Assembly: GCF_018294505.1 (NCBI RefSeq)
Contig: NC_057808.1
Coordinates: forward strand, 227,847,780-227,911,779
From: Triticum aestivum
Lineage: Eukaryota > Streptophyta > Magnoliopsida > Poales > Poaceae
Direction of reading: 5' to 3'
DNA: 64,000 bases
The notes under the pieces are model-generated. The model did no database searches. It had not been told where the DNA came from and saw nothing but the letters and a program-made list of their open reading frames with translations. Below, in pieces: positions 1-12,050 of this stretch; positions within the stretch are counted from its first letter, which is position 1, and every line of letters begins with the position of its first letter. Made by a program: the position numbers and the translations under genes.

Positions 1-754
1 TCATCGGCTTCATCTTGCACCACTTCATAGTTGGAGCGTTGAATGCTTGTGCTTCCCCGATAGAGGGAAACAACTTGGAGCCAAGCATCTTTGGCCACGG
101 TGTAGGGCCGGAGATGAGGAAGATCTTCGGGTGGGATTGCTTCTTGGATGATGAAGAGAGCATTCTCATTGAATTGATGATCCACAACTTCTCTAGGAGT
201 GAAGTTACTTCGGTCATGCGGATAAAAACCTTCTTCAATGATTCTCCAAAGGTTAGTGTTCACATGATTTAAATGACGCTTAAAACGATAGACCCAAGAA
301 TCAAAATCTACATTCTTCTCAATCTTGGAGCCGGGCCGGCATGATTCAAATGAGTGGAAGGGAGCGGTCCACCATAGACAGGTGGAGGTTCCACATGGGC
401 AAAGATGCCGGTGCCATTTTTACCACTAGAAGAAGGAGCTTTCTCGCTAGTAGCTTCCCCTTTGTCGGAGGTAGCATCCGTCACCTTGTTGGCGGGATCA
501 CCCACTTTCAACGGTGCGGTGGAAAGTTTAAGCCCTTCTAAGTATTTATTAAACATGCTTTCGACCTCGGTAGTCATGGAGGTTTTCAATGTGTCCAACG
601 CCACATTTAATTCCTCACGAGAGACCGCGGTTCCCCCATCTCCCGTAGACGAGACCGGATTCACACCGGAGTGCTCCTCCACACCGTCTACGACGTCAAC
701 CATACTCTTCGGACGGCAAAGTCCTTAATAAAGAGACGAGGCTCTGATACCAAT
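1..754 (-). pseudogene. copia-like gag, 5' part (runs off window)
   Basis: The minus strand holds the start of a retrotransposon polyprotein. A 131-residue reading frame opens at 703 (MVDVVDGVEEHSG) and stops at 308. A one-base loss near 305-312 then moves the frame, which continues leftwards to the window edge as FDSWVYRFKRHL, LWRIIEEGFYP and AKDAWLQVVSLY. These W-rich blocks resemble the UBN2/DUF4219-type gag of plant copia elements, which coats retrotransposon RNA in virus-like particles. The frame sits just downstream of a primer-binding site and LTR, as expected. Protease and pol would lie outside the window. Copia assignment rests on gag style and the initiator-Met primer site only. Confidence 0.6.
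740..752 (-). other. primer-binding site, tRNA-iMet type
   Basis: Read on the minus strand this is TGGTATCAGAGCC, the usual complement of the 3' end of plant initiator Met tRNA. It lies two bases inside the LTR end at 755, so the LTR on its right is the 5' LTR of a minus-strand element. Confidence 0.85.
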
Positions 755-2407
755 TGAAAGGATCGATATAGTTGACTAGAGGGGGGGTGAATAGGCAACT
801 AACAATTTTTAGCTTTTCTTTACCAATTTAAACTTTGCATCAAAGTAGGTTGTCTAGATATGCAACTAGGTGAGCAACCTATATGATGCAACAACAATAA
901 GCATACACGCAAGCAAGAGATAAGGCACAAATAAACTTGCACAAGTAAAGGCACGAGATAACCAAGAGTGGAGCCGGTGAAGACGAGGATGTGTCACTGA
1001 AGTTCCTTCCCTTTGAGAGGAAGTACGTCTCCGTTGGAGCGGTGTGGAGGCACAATGCTCCCCAAGAAGCCACTAGGGCCACCGTATTCTCCTCACACCC
1101 TCACACAATGCGAGATGCCGTGATTCCACTATTGGTGCCCTTGAAGGCGGCGACCGAACCTTTACAAACAAGGTTGGGGCAATCTCCACAACTTAATTGG
1201 AGGCTCCCAATGACACCATGAAGCTTCACCACAATGGACTATGGCTCCACGGCGACCTCAACCGTCTAGGGTGCTCAACACCCAAGAGTAACAAGATCCA
1301 CAAGGGATTAGTGGGGGGATTCAAATATCTCTTGGTGGAAGTGTAGATCGGGGCCTCCTCAACCAATCCCTAGAGAATCAACAAGTTTGATTGGCTAGGG
1401 AAGGAGATCGGGTGAAAATGGAGCTCGGAGCAACAATGGAGCTTGGAGGTGGAAGAGGTGGTCAACTAGAGGAGGAAGACACCACTTATATAGTGGGAGA
1501 ACAAATCCAACCGTTATCCACCAACTCAGCCTGCGCAGCGCGGTACTACCGCTCCTGAGACGCGGTACTACCGTAGGGGCACGCGGTACTACCGCACCTG
1601 AGGCGCGGTACTACCGCAGGGGTACGCGGTACTACCGCAGAGCCCCGCGGTACTACCGCCCACGCAGCAGAGACCAGAACAGCCACACAACACTATGGCA
1701 GAGGGCGGTAGTACTGCTGGCGCGGTACTACCGCTCCCCCTTGCGGTACTACCGCAAGGCAGGGGCTGTCCAGGGATGGGAAGGCACGGATATAAAAAAT
1801 TACATCCGTGGCTACTTCCGCAGAGTTGGAGTCGATGCAAAAACCCGACGCGGTAGTACCGTAAGCCAGCCGCGGTACTACCGCGCGAGGTGCGGATGTA
1901 AAAAATTACATCCGCCCCTTACAGCCGCGTAGTTGCGGAACTAAGCAGGGACCACGGTACTACCGCTTACCAGAAGCGGTACTACCATGGGGCCTTGCGG
2001 TACTACCGCACCAGCGGGCGGTACTACCGCAAGGTCCTGCGGTAGTACCGCTCTGACGAGCAGTACTACCGCACTTCCTAGTTCGGCAGACAAGAGCTAT
2101 AATTGCATAGACAAGGAAAACTTAGGATGCTCCAAAGGCAAGAGGAAAGGAGGTGCAAGGGACGATGTGTACGTGATGAATCCACCCAACCTTTCCAAAG
2201 CGGACCCCCTCTTAATAGTACGGCTTCCCTACGACTCAATACCACCGAAAAGAACCGAAGAGAAACGCTGTCTTCTATAGACTTTGAGGGGAACCCAATC
2301 ATCTTGTGCCTAGTCAATATATCTGAAATATTTGATGCATATGATTAGTCCGCAAAAGCATTGTCATCAATCACCAAAACCAACTAAGGGATAAAAATGC
2401 CCTTACA
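755..2407 (-). repeat. 5' LTR of the minus-strand copia-like element
   Basis: On the plus strand the repeat runs from TGAAAGGATCGATATAG to AAATGCCCTTACA, giving TG...CA ends, and the primer-binding site adjoins its left end. It is about 1.65 kb. The partner LTR is outside the window. To its right the Fatima-like gag region begins at once, so this element inserted into that one. The middle carries a dense set of short palindromes, listed separately. No gene is seen in it. Confidence 0.8.
1534..2078. repeat. array of 17 GCGGTA-C-TACCGC palindromes
   Basis: The 13-base near-perfect palindrome GCGGTACTACCGC, or its complement form GCGGTAGTACCGC, occurs 17 times, a few copies with one or two changes. 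The first six are about 22 bases apart. Later copies are irregular, with AT-rich spacers such as TATAAAAAATTACATCC. The arms GCGGTA and TACCGC pair with each other and with any other copy, so the transcript could fold in many ways. Confidence 0.9.
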
Positions 2408-2422
2408 GAGGATTTAACTGAC

Positions 2423-3993
2423 ATGCTCGATTACGACTCCGAAGACATCGACGGTGTGGACGGCGACGCCGGAGAGGAGCAGGCCCAGGGCCCACCGCAT
2501 ACCGGACGCTGGGCGGCCACCTCCACGTATGATATATATATGGTGGATACATCCAAAGACGATGGCGAGGACGGCGGTAGGGATCCGTTTAAGGACAATA
2601 ACACTGATAAACCACCGAAGCGGCGGCATCAGCGTCGCCGTTCAAAATCACGCCGTGACAAAGAAAGTCATACCGGCACCGGAGAAAATAATACTCCGGA
2701 GAATGCCGAAGACCCAAACGCCCTCATCGAACCAGCTTCCGAACAGGAAGGTAGGGAGGAAGGGCAGAGTAACCCCGACGAGCCAGTTGGGAACGACGAC
2801 TCGGAGGACAGCAGCTATATGCCACCCTCGGAAGACGAAATAAGTCTCGGCAACGAAGACTTCATCGTGCCAGAAGAACCCCTCGAGCAAGAACGCTTTA
2901 AGCAACAGCGCATCGCAACCGCAAGGAGCCTGAAAAGGAAGCAACAACGGCTTCAAGCCAAACATGATACACTCAATGACAGATGGACTCAGGTCCTAGC
3001 AGTCGAGGAATACAGCCTCGAATGCCCGAGCAAAAGTTATCCGAAGCGCAAATTGTTACCTCAATTGGACGACGAGGCGTTGGAGCCTATACCGTCAGCG
3101 CGTAATGCGGCTAATCGACCACCACGTGGCCGGGACAAAGCGACAACTCAAGTCGAACACCAGCCCGCACTACCTCACCGTAAAGGCAAAGATAAAATAG
3201 CTCGTGGACATACATATGACCTACGGCAGGCCTGGACAGTAGAGCAGGTCAGACCAGATCAATCTACGGATCGCGGGGGCGTGCGCCGACACGCGACAAC
3301 GGCCATCTAGCCGGACGCGACAAACATAACCACGCCCGAGCCGAAAACCGCAGACGAACTCCATCTGAGCTACATCGCGACTTGGCCCGATATAGAGGCG
3401 CCGCACACCCCCTTTGCTTCACCGATGAAGTAATGGAACACGAATTCCCAAAAGGGTTTAAACCCATGAATATCGAATCATACGATGGAACAACAGATCC
3501 CACGGTATGGATTGAGGATTTTCTTCTCCATATCCACATGGCCCGCGGTGATGATCTCCATGCCATCAAATACCTCCCACTAAAACTAAAGGGACCAGCG
3601 CGGCACTGGCTAAACAGCCTCCCAGAGAACTCCATTGGCAGCTGGGAGGACCTGGAAGACGCCTTCCGTGATAACTTCCAAGGTACATATGTCCGGCCAC
3701 CAGATGCTGATGACTTAAGTCACATCATCCAGCAACCTAGAGAGTCAGCTAGGAAGCTCTGGACTAGGTTCCTAATTAAAAAGAACCAAATCATCGATTG
3801 TTCGGACGCCGAAGCCCTCGTGGCCTTCAAACACAGCGTCGGGGATGAGTGGCTCGCCTGCCACCTCGGTCGAGAAAAACCAAAATCCATGGCAGCCCTT
3901 ACCGCTTTGATGACCCACTTTTGCATGGGAGAAGACAGTTGGCTCACTCGTAGAAGCAATAGCGCCAGCGATCCGGGCACTTCTGAAGTTTGA
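2423..3993 (+). pseudogene. gag: gypsy gag (capsid), frameshifted
   Basis: An acidic N-terminal region of about 295 residues (2423-3310, starting MLDYDSEDIDGVDG) is followed, in another frame, by a capsid-like domain at 3382-3993. That domain has typical plant gypsy gag blocks: YDGTTDPTVWIEDF, PLKLKGPARHWLNSLP and SWEDLEDAFRDNFQGTY (retrotransposon gag domain, PF03732 type). It would form the particle shell around the element RNA. A frameshift lies between 3310 and 3382, and a TGA at 3991 cuts the capsid from the protease. The copy is therefore dead. Confidence 0.85.
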
Positions 3994-5052
3994 GACGGCA
4001 ACGGCAAGCCATGACGCAATAAACACAAGCGTCACAATAATAATGAAGGAACGCAAGACAGGGCGGTCAACGCCGGATTCAGCGGCTCCAAACCCGGTCA
4101 ACGGAAAAAGCCATTCAAGGCAAACAGAGACGGACCATCCAATTTAGACAAGATACTGGATCAGACCTGCCAGATTCATGGCACCCCCGGTAAACAAGCC
4201 AATCATACCAACAGAAGCTGTTGGGTCTTCAAACAAGCCGGCAAGTTTAATGCCGAACACAAGGGGAAGGGGCCGCCCAGTGACAGCGATGACGAAGAGA
4301 CTCGCCAACCAAACACCGGGGGTCAGAAGCAATTTTCCCCCAAAGTAAAAATAGTGAACATGGTATACGTGACGCACACCCCTATAGGGGAGCGGAAGCG
4401 CGCACTACGGGACGCCTACGCCATAGAGCCGGTCCCCCTCAAATTTAATCAAAGGGTGGCCTGCCTGATCACTTTTGATCGCAAGGACCACCCAGTCAGT
4501 ATCCGTCACGCAGGTTCAGCAACTCTGGTCCTCCACCCAATTATCAATGGGTTCCATCTCACAAAAGTCCTTATGGACGGCGGCAGTAGCCTTAATATAC
4601 TCTACCAAGACACTGTCCGCAAAATGGGCATTGATCCTTCAAGAATCAAGCCCACCACAACTACCCTCAAGGGAGCAGTACCCGGTGTAGAAGCTCACTG
4701 CACGGGCTCCATCACGTTGGAAGTCGTTTTCGGTTCGCCGAACAACTGCTGAAGCGAAGGCTTGTCCTTCGATATTGCCCCGTTCCGTAGTAGCTACCAT
4801 GCACTTCTGGGGCGTACCGCTTTTGCTCGTTTTAATGCGGTCCCACACTACGCCCATGCAAAACTTAAGATGCCCGGTCCACGCGGCGTCATAACGATAA
4901 ATGGAAATACAGAACGCTCCCTCCGTACAGAGGATCATACTACGGCTACTACAGCCGAAGTACAAAGCGGCCTCATCAAGCCGCGTATCTCATCGGCCAT
5001 TAAGCCGCCGGTCTCTATTAAACAGGACCGATCAATCTCAGAGCTGGATTAG
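3994..5052 (+). pseudogene. gypsy gag C-terminus and aspartic protease remnant
   Basis: The capsid frame continues past stops near 3991 and 4018. A cysteine-poor linker contains CQIHGTPGKQANHTN and CWVFKQAGKFNAEHK. A retropepsin-like region follows (4354-4752) with LMDGGSSLNILYQDTV. The catalytic triad reads D-G-G rather than the usual D-T/S-G. Another stop at 4750 precedes PFRSSYHALLGRTAFARF, the C-terminal protease flap region seen in plant gypsy proteins. The frame ends at 5052. No reverse transcriptase motif follows, so the element is either non-autonomous or internally deleted. Confidence 0.75.
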
Positions 5053-6293
5053 CAGTTCGGTCTCCGTCGTTCGCCTCATATACCCGCGAAGTTTGTAGCG
5101 CGCATACATAATTATGCACTTAAAATATCCTGGTCATCGGCGGAGGCACAATACGGACATGCCTACAAGCACTCCCGTAGCCTCTTTTTCTTTTCTAACT
5201 ATTTTTTATCTTTTACCACAGGTGGCTCAAAGGTTGGTCATCTCACGGATTCTTTCGGAGTTCGGCTTCGTACACTTACCCAAAGGCTATTCCTGTTAAG
5301 GAGTCCTTTCACCAAGGCAAGGCGGCGCGGACGTGCGACAGGAGGTCCAAATAATTTTTTGTAGACCGCACTCTCTATTTCGAGCCTGTAAAGTGCCTTT
5401 TCCCTCAGCCTTCGACCCCCGGCATGTCAAATAGCCTGGGTCGTGGCGTTATTATCTGTAAGATGGCGATTGACATATCAATCAGGTTCCAGTGAACATA
5501 ATCCGTATTCAGTATTCGCTTTTTCTAAAGAACTGAATTGCTTCTTCGGTTGTTTCACACACGCACCTCAGCACAAATTGCCAGGGGCTCGATATGGGAA
5601 CAAATGAGTTGCCGACAAGTCTGAACAGCTTTATAGCACACTTCGGCGTCACGAGTTTGGCCTTATATGCATCAGCTCCGAATCATGTCTTTGGTCAATA
5701 GTTGGGTTGCCCGGCTCCTGTGCTTACTATCTTACATTCCGCTCTATTGGCTAGGGTAGTAAAGGGAGAAATACTGCGATTGTGATTCTGGTTCATCTGG
5801 TCAAGCACCTCAGTAGAGAAAGCCGAAAACTGACTGTCATGATGCGGCGAGAGCTGGTCAACCACTCGATGACTTATCAGAATCTTTCGCGATTCCTTCT
5901 GTACTACACGAAGGACCGTTCTTAAGGTCACCTATGTAACGCACCGTATTGGGATAACCGCGTACATACCAGGGGCTATATCATAGACCCACCGTCAAAC
6001 TCCTATGGCTAAGTGAAAGTGTTAAAGCCCTATAGTCCGATTGCCTAGTTCGCTGCATTGACACCTCCTTCACGGATCAAGACATTGGGTCAAGAGTGAT
6101 CAAGTGCTTTTCCGAACACCCCCGTATTTTATGCGAGGGGGCCGAAGCCGACGATTGGAAAACTTTTAGATTATACAAAAATAGCCGCACAGGAGGAACC
6201 AAAACTTTTAGGCAAAAGTATAAAAACATAGCCTTAATATATCATAATATTGTTTTTACAATTTCGGTACATTCACTCAAAGATCATATCCTT
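5053..6293. other. non-coding internal region of the Fatima-like element
   Basis: I see no coding frame with a recognisable domain here. A full gypsy element would carry reverse transcriptase, RNase H and integrase at this point. The stretch is ordinary mixed-composition DNA joining the protease remnant to the 3' end of the antisense gene. Confidence 0.6.
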
Positions 6294-9200
6294 TCAGCAC
6301 TGACCCTCTATCAAGCGGGCGTCCTCTAGGACATCTTCAAAATAATGCTCCGGCGTGTGTTTGTCCTTGCCCTCGGGTGGACTCTTCGCTGCAATATCGG
6401 TGGCCTTCATCTTCGCCCAATAAGTCTTGACATGGGCAAAGGCCATCCGTGCACCTTCAATGCACGTTGATCGCTTCACGGCGTCGATACGCGGCACCAC
6501 ATCCACAAGTCGCTGCACCAAACCAAAATAAGTATTTGGAACTGGCTCAGTCGGCCACAGCCGGACCACGCCGTCCTTCATGGCAGATCCGGATATCTTG
6601 TGGAGCTCGGCCCACTGGGCCATCTGTTCGTTCAGCAACAGCAGGCGCTTTGGCGCGCCGAATTGTGACCAGAAAAGCTTTTCCTTTGCATACCCTTCTT
6701 GCACTTGGTAAAACCGCGCCGCATCGGAGACACTCTTCGGCAAGTCCAAGAATGCGTCCGGAGTGCTCCACATTTGATTAAGCGGGGCATACTTCGGATC
6801 GTCGAATTTAGTCTGTAATAGAAAGGGCTTACCGGCCGCTATCTCCCCGGCTTGCCGGATCTCCTCCTGAGCCGCTCTAGACTCGGATCGTGCTTCTCTC
6901 GCCTCTCGTAAGGCCTTCTTGAGTTCGGCTACTTTGGCCTTGTTCTCCTCCTCGAGTGCTTGGCATTTGCCAGTGGCATCCTTTAGATCTCGCTCTATGG
7001 AAGATATTCTCTCCTCGCACTGGTGCCGAGTAGCCTGTTCGGCCTTTAACTCCTCAGCTGCCTTCTTGGCAGCCACATTACTCGTCCTGGCTTGCTCCTT
7101 GGCTCGGGCAAGCTCTGCCCGAAGGGTCTCAACCGCGGCAGCACTATCTGCAATTGTGCATGTCTTAGTATATAATCCTCAGCTTCGTGCTCATGTTATT
7201 ATACATACATATACTGGCCGCCCCAAAACATACCTTGCGCCTCGTCGAGCCGCCTGTTAATAAGCGTGATGTCGTCATCCGCCACGTCAAGTTTCTGCTT
7301 CAGACCTGCAACCTCTGTAGTGTGGGCAGTCGCCATGGATGTAACAGCCTATGTTACAATTAGTTAGATTATTTCCTAGGCATGTCTTTTTCGATCCTCT
7401 GATTGTCTCCCTTTGGACGCCAACCAGAGTCTCAGGGGCTACTATCTATACACAGATGCATTTTGCGTATAGAGAACAATTGAAAATATTACATTACGTA
7501 CCTCGAAGCCTCTTAGCAGGCTCGTGAAGGCTTCATTCAATCTGCTTTTCACGGACAGAATCCTCTCAACCACCGTACCCATCAAGGTACGATGTTCCTC
7601 TGAGATGGACACATGTCGTAACATGTCCATCAATGTATCCGGCGCCTCCGGATTCCTGGAAGCAGTTGTAGAAGTACGGACTCCCTTTGAAGGGATATGT
7701 TTACTCGACCCTAGAGTCGTCTTCGGCTGTAAACCAGATAATCCGGGGCCTTTATTGTTGGTTCCCGTAGGGACCGCACACCCCGGACCCTGGGCGACCG
7801 AAGTTTCACCTTCGGGTGTTGTCTTCATTGTCCCCCGCACCACTTGTTGATCGGGAGAGATCCTCCGGGACGACACCTCGAAGTCGTCCGCCCTATTGGG
7901 CGAGGAGGCCTGTGGAGGCGTCTCGCTTTCCATCATCTCCAGAAGAAGATCCCCCGAGGAAGAGGATTGTTGAAAAAGACTGCGTGCCGGGCTACAAAAC
8001 ATATATTCTAGATGTTACCCTTGTAACAGGACAAGAACGGGATATGTTTAAAAACACCCTTGTTCACTTACGATTCGGCTAAAGGCTTGTCCTTACGGAA
8101 CTGTGCGACAACGTCGTTTTCCGAGCCCGAACCGCCTAATAGGGGCATCTTACCTCACTTAGGAGCCTTTACCTCCCAACCTTCGGAGGCGGCCCTTTTC
8201 TTACCATGGGGAGAAAGGATGTCAGCTTCTCCTTCTCTTTTGTCTTAGGAAGAGGGAGCCCTAATCTCCCCGGACACAGTGTCTGGTGTACCTTCAGAAT
8301 GGAGGCCACCTTTGGCCTTCCTGCTCTCCTCCTTGTCCTCTTTCGCCGGCACTTGGCATGGTGCCGGAACCAGCATCCTTGTTAGCACAGGATCAGCTGA
8401 GTCTTCGGGAAGAGGGGCTGAACACCTAATTTGCTCCGCCTTCTTTATCCAGCCCTGGAAGAAGATGGTTTTCTCAGTACCATATTATGGAATATTTAAT
8501 TAAGTTGTGTTCGGGAGTCGAGTGCTTACCGAGGTATCCGAATGGTTGCAGTCAAGGCCGATGTCCTCAGTGGTACTGCTTTCGTGTCCCGAAAAATAAC
8601 TTCCACATTCCTCTGTGTGTCGTGCCGAAGAAGTGCTGAAGGGTCCGTGGTCCTTCCGGATTGAACTCCCACATGCGGAGAGGCCGTCGCTGGCACGGCA
8701 GGGCCCGGCGGACTAGCATTACTTGGATTACGTTGATGAGATCGGTGTCATTCTCAAGGAGACTCCGGATGCGGCTCTGTAGTGTCTGCACTTCGTCAGT
8801 TGATCCCCAGTCCAACCCCTTATTGATCCATGATGCGAGCTGTATTGGAGGGCCAGATCGGAACGCAGGTGTAGCTTCCCACTTGGTACCACGGGGTTCA
8901 GTGATGTAAAACCACTCCCGCTGCCATAAGTTGGAGGATTCCGTGAAAGAGCCTTTTAGCCAAAGAGCGTTGGTAAGCTTGCTCACTATGGCACCACCAC
9001 ACTCCGCTTGCTTCCCCTTGATCACCTTCGGCTTCACATTAAAGGTCTTGAGCCATAAGCCGAAGTGTGGGGGAATATGGAGAAAGGCCTCGCACATGAC
9101 GATGAACGCCGAGATGAGAAGAAAAGAGTCTGGGGCTAGATCATGAAAATCTAGCCCATAATAGAACATGAGCCCACAGACAAAGGGATGGAGAGCGAAC

Positions 9201-9445
9201 CCTAGCCCCCGGAGGAAGTGGGAGATGAATACGATCCTCTCGCCGGATCTGGGGGCAGGGATAACCTGCCCTTTAGCAGGGAGCCTGTGGAGGATTTCCG
9301 CGGTCAAGTATCTTGCCACTCGGAGCTTCGCAATGACCTCCTCTGTGATAGAAGAGGCCACCCACCGGCCTTGAAGGCTGGATCCGGACATGACTGAGAG
9401 GCTCGTAGCAATTAAAATCTGGGTACTGGAACTCGAGGTTGGCAA
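6294..9445 (-). pseudogene. spliced antisense gene of the Fatima-like element (Transposase_28-like plus coiled coil)
   Basis: On the strand opposite to gag there is a five-exon gene model: 9445-8530, 8472-8072, 7991-7502, 7348-7234 and 7147-6294. Each junction has GT and AG (for example TCG/GTAAGC, GAATC/GTAAGT, TTCGAG/GTACGT, GCAAG/GTATGT, TTGCAG/ATAG). Exon 1 encodes a domain like PF04195 ('putative gypsy type transposon'), with FISHFLRGLGFALHPFVCGL and CEAFLHIPPHFGLW. The last two exons encode a long charged coiled coil (LKQKLDVADDDITLINRR; AELKKALREAREARSESR) and a C-terminal FWSQFGAPKRLLLLNEQM region. A one-base insertion near 8590 and in-frame stops in exon 2 disable this copy. Its function is unknown to me. 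Its position matches the antisense ORFs known from the Tat lineage. Confidence 0.7.
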
Positions 9446-9928
9446 GGTTGAGGAAGAGGCAGGCGTAGAGGAGAAAGACGGTTTTGTGCCCCTTTATAAA
9501 GGCGATGAATATCAAACGCCTCCTCATGGGCCTTAAAACTTGCCTATTCCCAAGGAATCATGCCGGCGGGACGGTTGGATTACCCACGCCCGTATTGATG
9601 AGAATCCCGCAATAAGGGGACACGATCTCTGCTTTGACAAGACGTGCCAATGAAACCGCATCTCAAAACGTGGAGCGGCAGGCTGAAAAACGGTTTGAAA
9701 TAATGACCGGGTGGTGATGTGGCGTCACGCTATAAAAGTTGTTAGTGGATTGGACTCGTGAAATATTATACTCTCTGCGGTTGTGTGTGGTACTTGTTTT
9801 GTAGAGCCGGACACGTTCTTTGTGTTTGAAGGTTGTTTTGGAGTATTCGGAGGAGGAACCCGCCTTGCAATGCCAAAGACAATCTACGCGCCGAACACCT
9901 CGTCATTGAAGCCGGGTTCAGGGGCTAC
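9446..9928 (+). other. 3' untranslated region of the Fatima-like element
   Basis: This holds the region upstream of the antisense gene start and ends in GGGTTCAGGGGCTAC just before the LTR at 9929. The purine-rich TTCAGGGGC stretch is the likely polypurine tract for plus-strand priming. No gene is seen. Confidence 0.5.
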
Positions 9929-10290
9929 TGAGGGAGTCCTGGATTAAGAGGTCCTCGGGCGTCCGGCTTGTTGGACATGGGCTGGACTGATGGGCTGTGA
10001 AGATACATGATCGAAGACTCTCACCCGTGTCCGGATGGGACTCTCCTTGGCGTTGAAGGCAAGCTTGGCGTCCGGATATGAAGATTCCTTTCTCTGTAAC
10101 CGACATTGTACAACCCTAGTCCCCTACGATGTCTATATAAACCGGAAGGTTTAGTCCATAGAGACAATCATAATCATATAGGCTAGACTTCTAGGGTTTT
10201 AGCCATTACGATCTCGTGGTAGATCAACTCTTGTAATACTCATATAGTCATATTCATCAAGATCAATCAAGCAGGAAGTAGGGTATTACC
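9929..10290 (+). repeat. 3' LTR of the Fatima-like element, first part
   Basis: It begins TGAGGGAGTCCTGGATTAAG. It contains a core-promoter-like TCTATATAAACCGGAAGG near 10130 and the TTGATCTCGTGG-like 3' half. It is cut after GGGTATTACC at 10290, and the last five bases TTACC are the target duplicated by the Angela insertion. The rest of the LTR is at 30545-30658, so the whole LTR was about 476 bases. Confidence 0.85.
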
Positions 10291-12017
10291 TGTTGGGGAA
10301 CGTAGTAATATAAAAAAAATTCCTACGCACACATAGGATCATGGTGATGCATAGCAATGAGAGGGGAGAGTGTGTCCATGTACCCTCGTAGACCGAAAGC
10401 GGAAGCGTTAGCACAACGCGGTTGATGTAGTCGTACGTCTTCACGATCCGACCGATCTGAGTACCGAACGTACGGCACCTCCGAGTTTAGCACACATTTA
10501 GCTCGATGACGTCCCTCGAACTCGGATCCAGCCGAGCTTTGAGGGAGAGTTTCGTCAGCACGACGGCGTGGTGACGGTGATGATGATGCTACCGACGCAG
10601 GGCTTCGCCTAAGCACCGCTACGATATGATCGAGGTGGGATATGGTGGAGGGGGGAACCGCACACGGCTAAGAGATCAATTGTTATGTCTAGAGGTGCCC
10701 CCTGCCCCCGTATATAAAGGACCAGGAGGAGGGGGCGGCCAGCCAGGAGGAGGGCGTGCCAGGGAGGAGTCCTACTCCCACCGGGAGTAGGACTCCCTCT
10801 TTTCCTAGTTGCAGTAGGAGGGGGAAAGGAAGGGAAGGAGATAGGGGGAAGGAAAGGGGGCGCCCCCCCTCCTTGTCCAATTCGGACTAGAGGGGGAGGG
10901 GGCGCGCGGCCAGCCCTAGCCGCCCCTCCTCTTCTCCACTAAGGCCCATCTTGGCCTATTAAACTCCCCGGGGGGTTCCGATAACCCCCGGGTACTCCGG
11001 TATGTGTCCGAAACTCCCCGAAACCATTCCGGTCTCTGAACATAGTCGTCCAATATATGGATCTTTATGTCTCCACCATTTCGAGACTCCTCGTCATGTC
11101 CGTGATCATATCCGGGACTCCGAACTACCTTCGGTACATCAAAACACAAAACTCATAATACTGATCGTCATCTAACTTTAAGCGTGCGGACCCTACAGGT
11201 TCGAGAACTATGTAGACATGACCGAGACACGTCTCCGGTCAATAACCAATATCGGAACCTGGATGCTCATATTGGCTCCTACATATTCTACGAAGATCTT
11301 TATCGGTCAAACCGCATAACAACATACGTTGTTCCCTTTGTCATCGGTATGTTACTTGCCAGAGATTTGATCGTCAGTATCTCAATACCTAGTTCAATCT
11401 CGTTACTGGCAAGTCTGTTTACTCGTTCCGTAATACATCATCTCGCAACTAACTCATTAGTCACAATGCTTGCAAGGCTTATAGTGATGTGCATTACCGA
11501 GAGGGCCCAGAGATACCTCTCTGACAATCAGAGTGACAAATCCTAATCTTGAAATACGCCAACCCAACAAGTACCTTTGGAGACACCTGTAGAGCACCTT
11601 TATAATCACCCAGTTATGTTGTGACGTTTGGTAGCACACAAAGTGTTCCTCCGGTAAACGGGAGTTGCATAATCTCATAGTCATAGGAACATGTATAAGT
11701 CATGAAGAAAGAAATAGCAACATACTAAACGATCAAGTGCTAAGCTAACGTAATGGGTCAAGTCAATCACATCATTCTCCTAATAATGCGATCTCGTTAA
11801 TCAAATGACAACTCATGTCCATGGCTAGGAAACTTAACCATCTTCGATTAACGAGCTAGTCAAGTAGAGGCATACTAGTGACACTATGTTTGTCTATGTA
11901 TTCACACATGTATTATGTTTCTGGTTAATACAATTCTAGCATGAATAATAAACATTTATCATGATATGAGGAAATAAATAATAACATTATTATTGCCTCT
12001 AGGGCATATTTCCTTCA
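10291..12017 (-). repeat. 3' LTR of the Angela-type element
   Basis: Complete LTR, TGTTGGGGAACG to GGCATATTTCCTTCA on the plus strand. Next to it at 12018-12030 the minus strand reads GCAAGTGGGAGAC, the polypurine tract, which fixes this as the 3' LTR. A TATA-like CCGTATATAAAGGACC lies near 10710, close to the 5' end of the plus-strand reading. No host gene is present. Confidence 0.92.
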
Positions 12018-12050
12018 GTCTCCCACTTGCACTAGAGTCAATAATCTAGA

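Larger units (their letters stand above)
2408..10290 (+). mobile_element. Fatima-like Ty3/gypsy element, left part
   Basis: This is a plus-strand gypsy element with no 5' LTR in the window, because the copia-like element interrupts its 5' end. It carries a decayed gag-protease frame (2423-5052), no recognisable reverse transcriptase, RNase H or integrase, an antisense spliced gene (6294-9445), a short PPT region and a 3' LTR from 9929. That LTR is split at 10290 by the Angela-type element and resumes at 30545-30658. The LTR start TGAGGGAGTCCTGG and end GGTTTTGACACCGACA match what I recall of RLG_Fatima. The family name is from memory. Confidence 0.75.

Noticed and set aside
1534..2078. CRISPR-like repeat array
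   Set aside because: Repeats are short palindromes with irregular spacing inside a plant LTR. There are no cas genes and the genome is eukaryotic.
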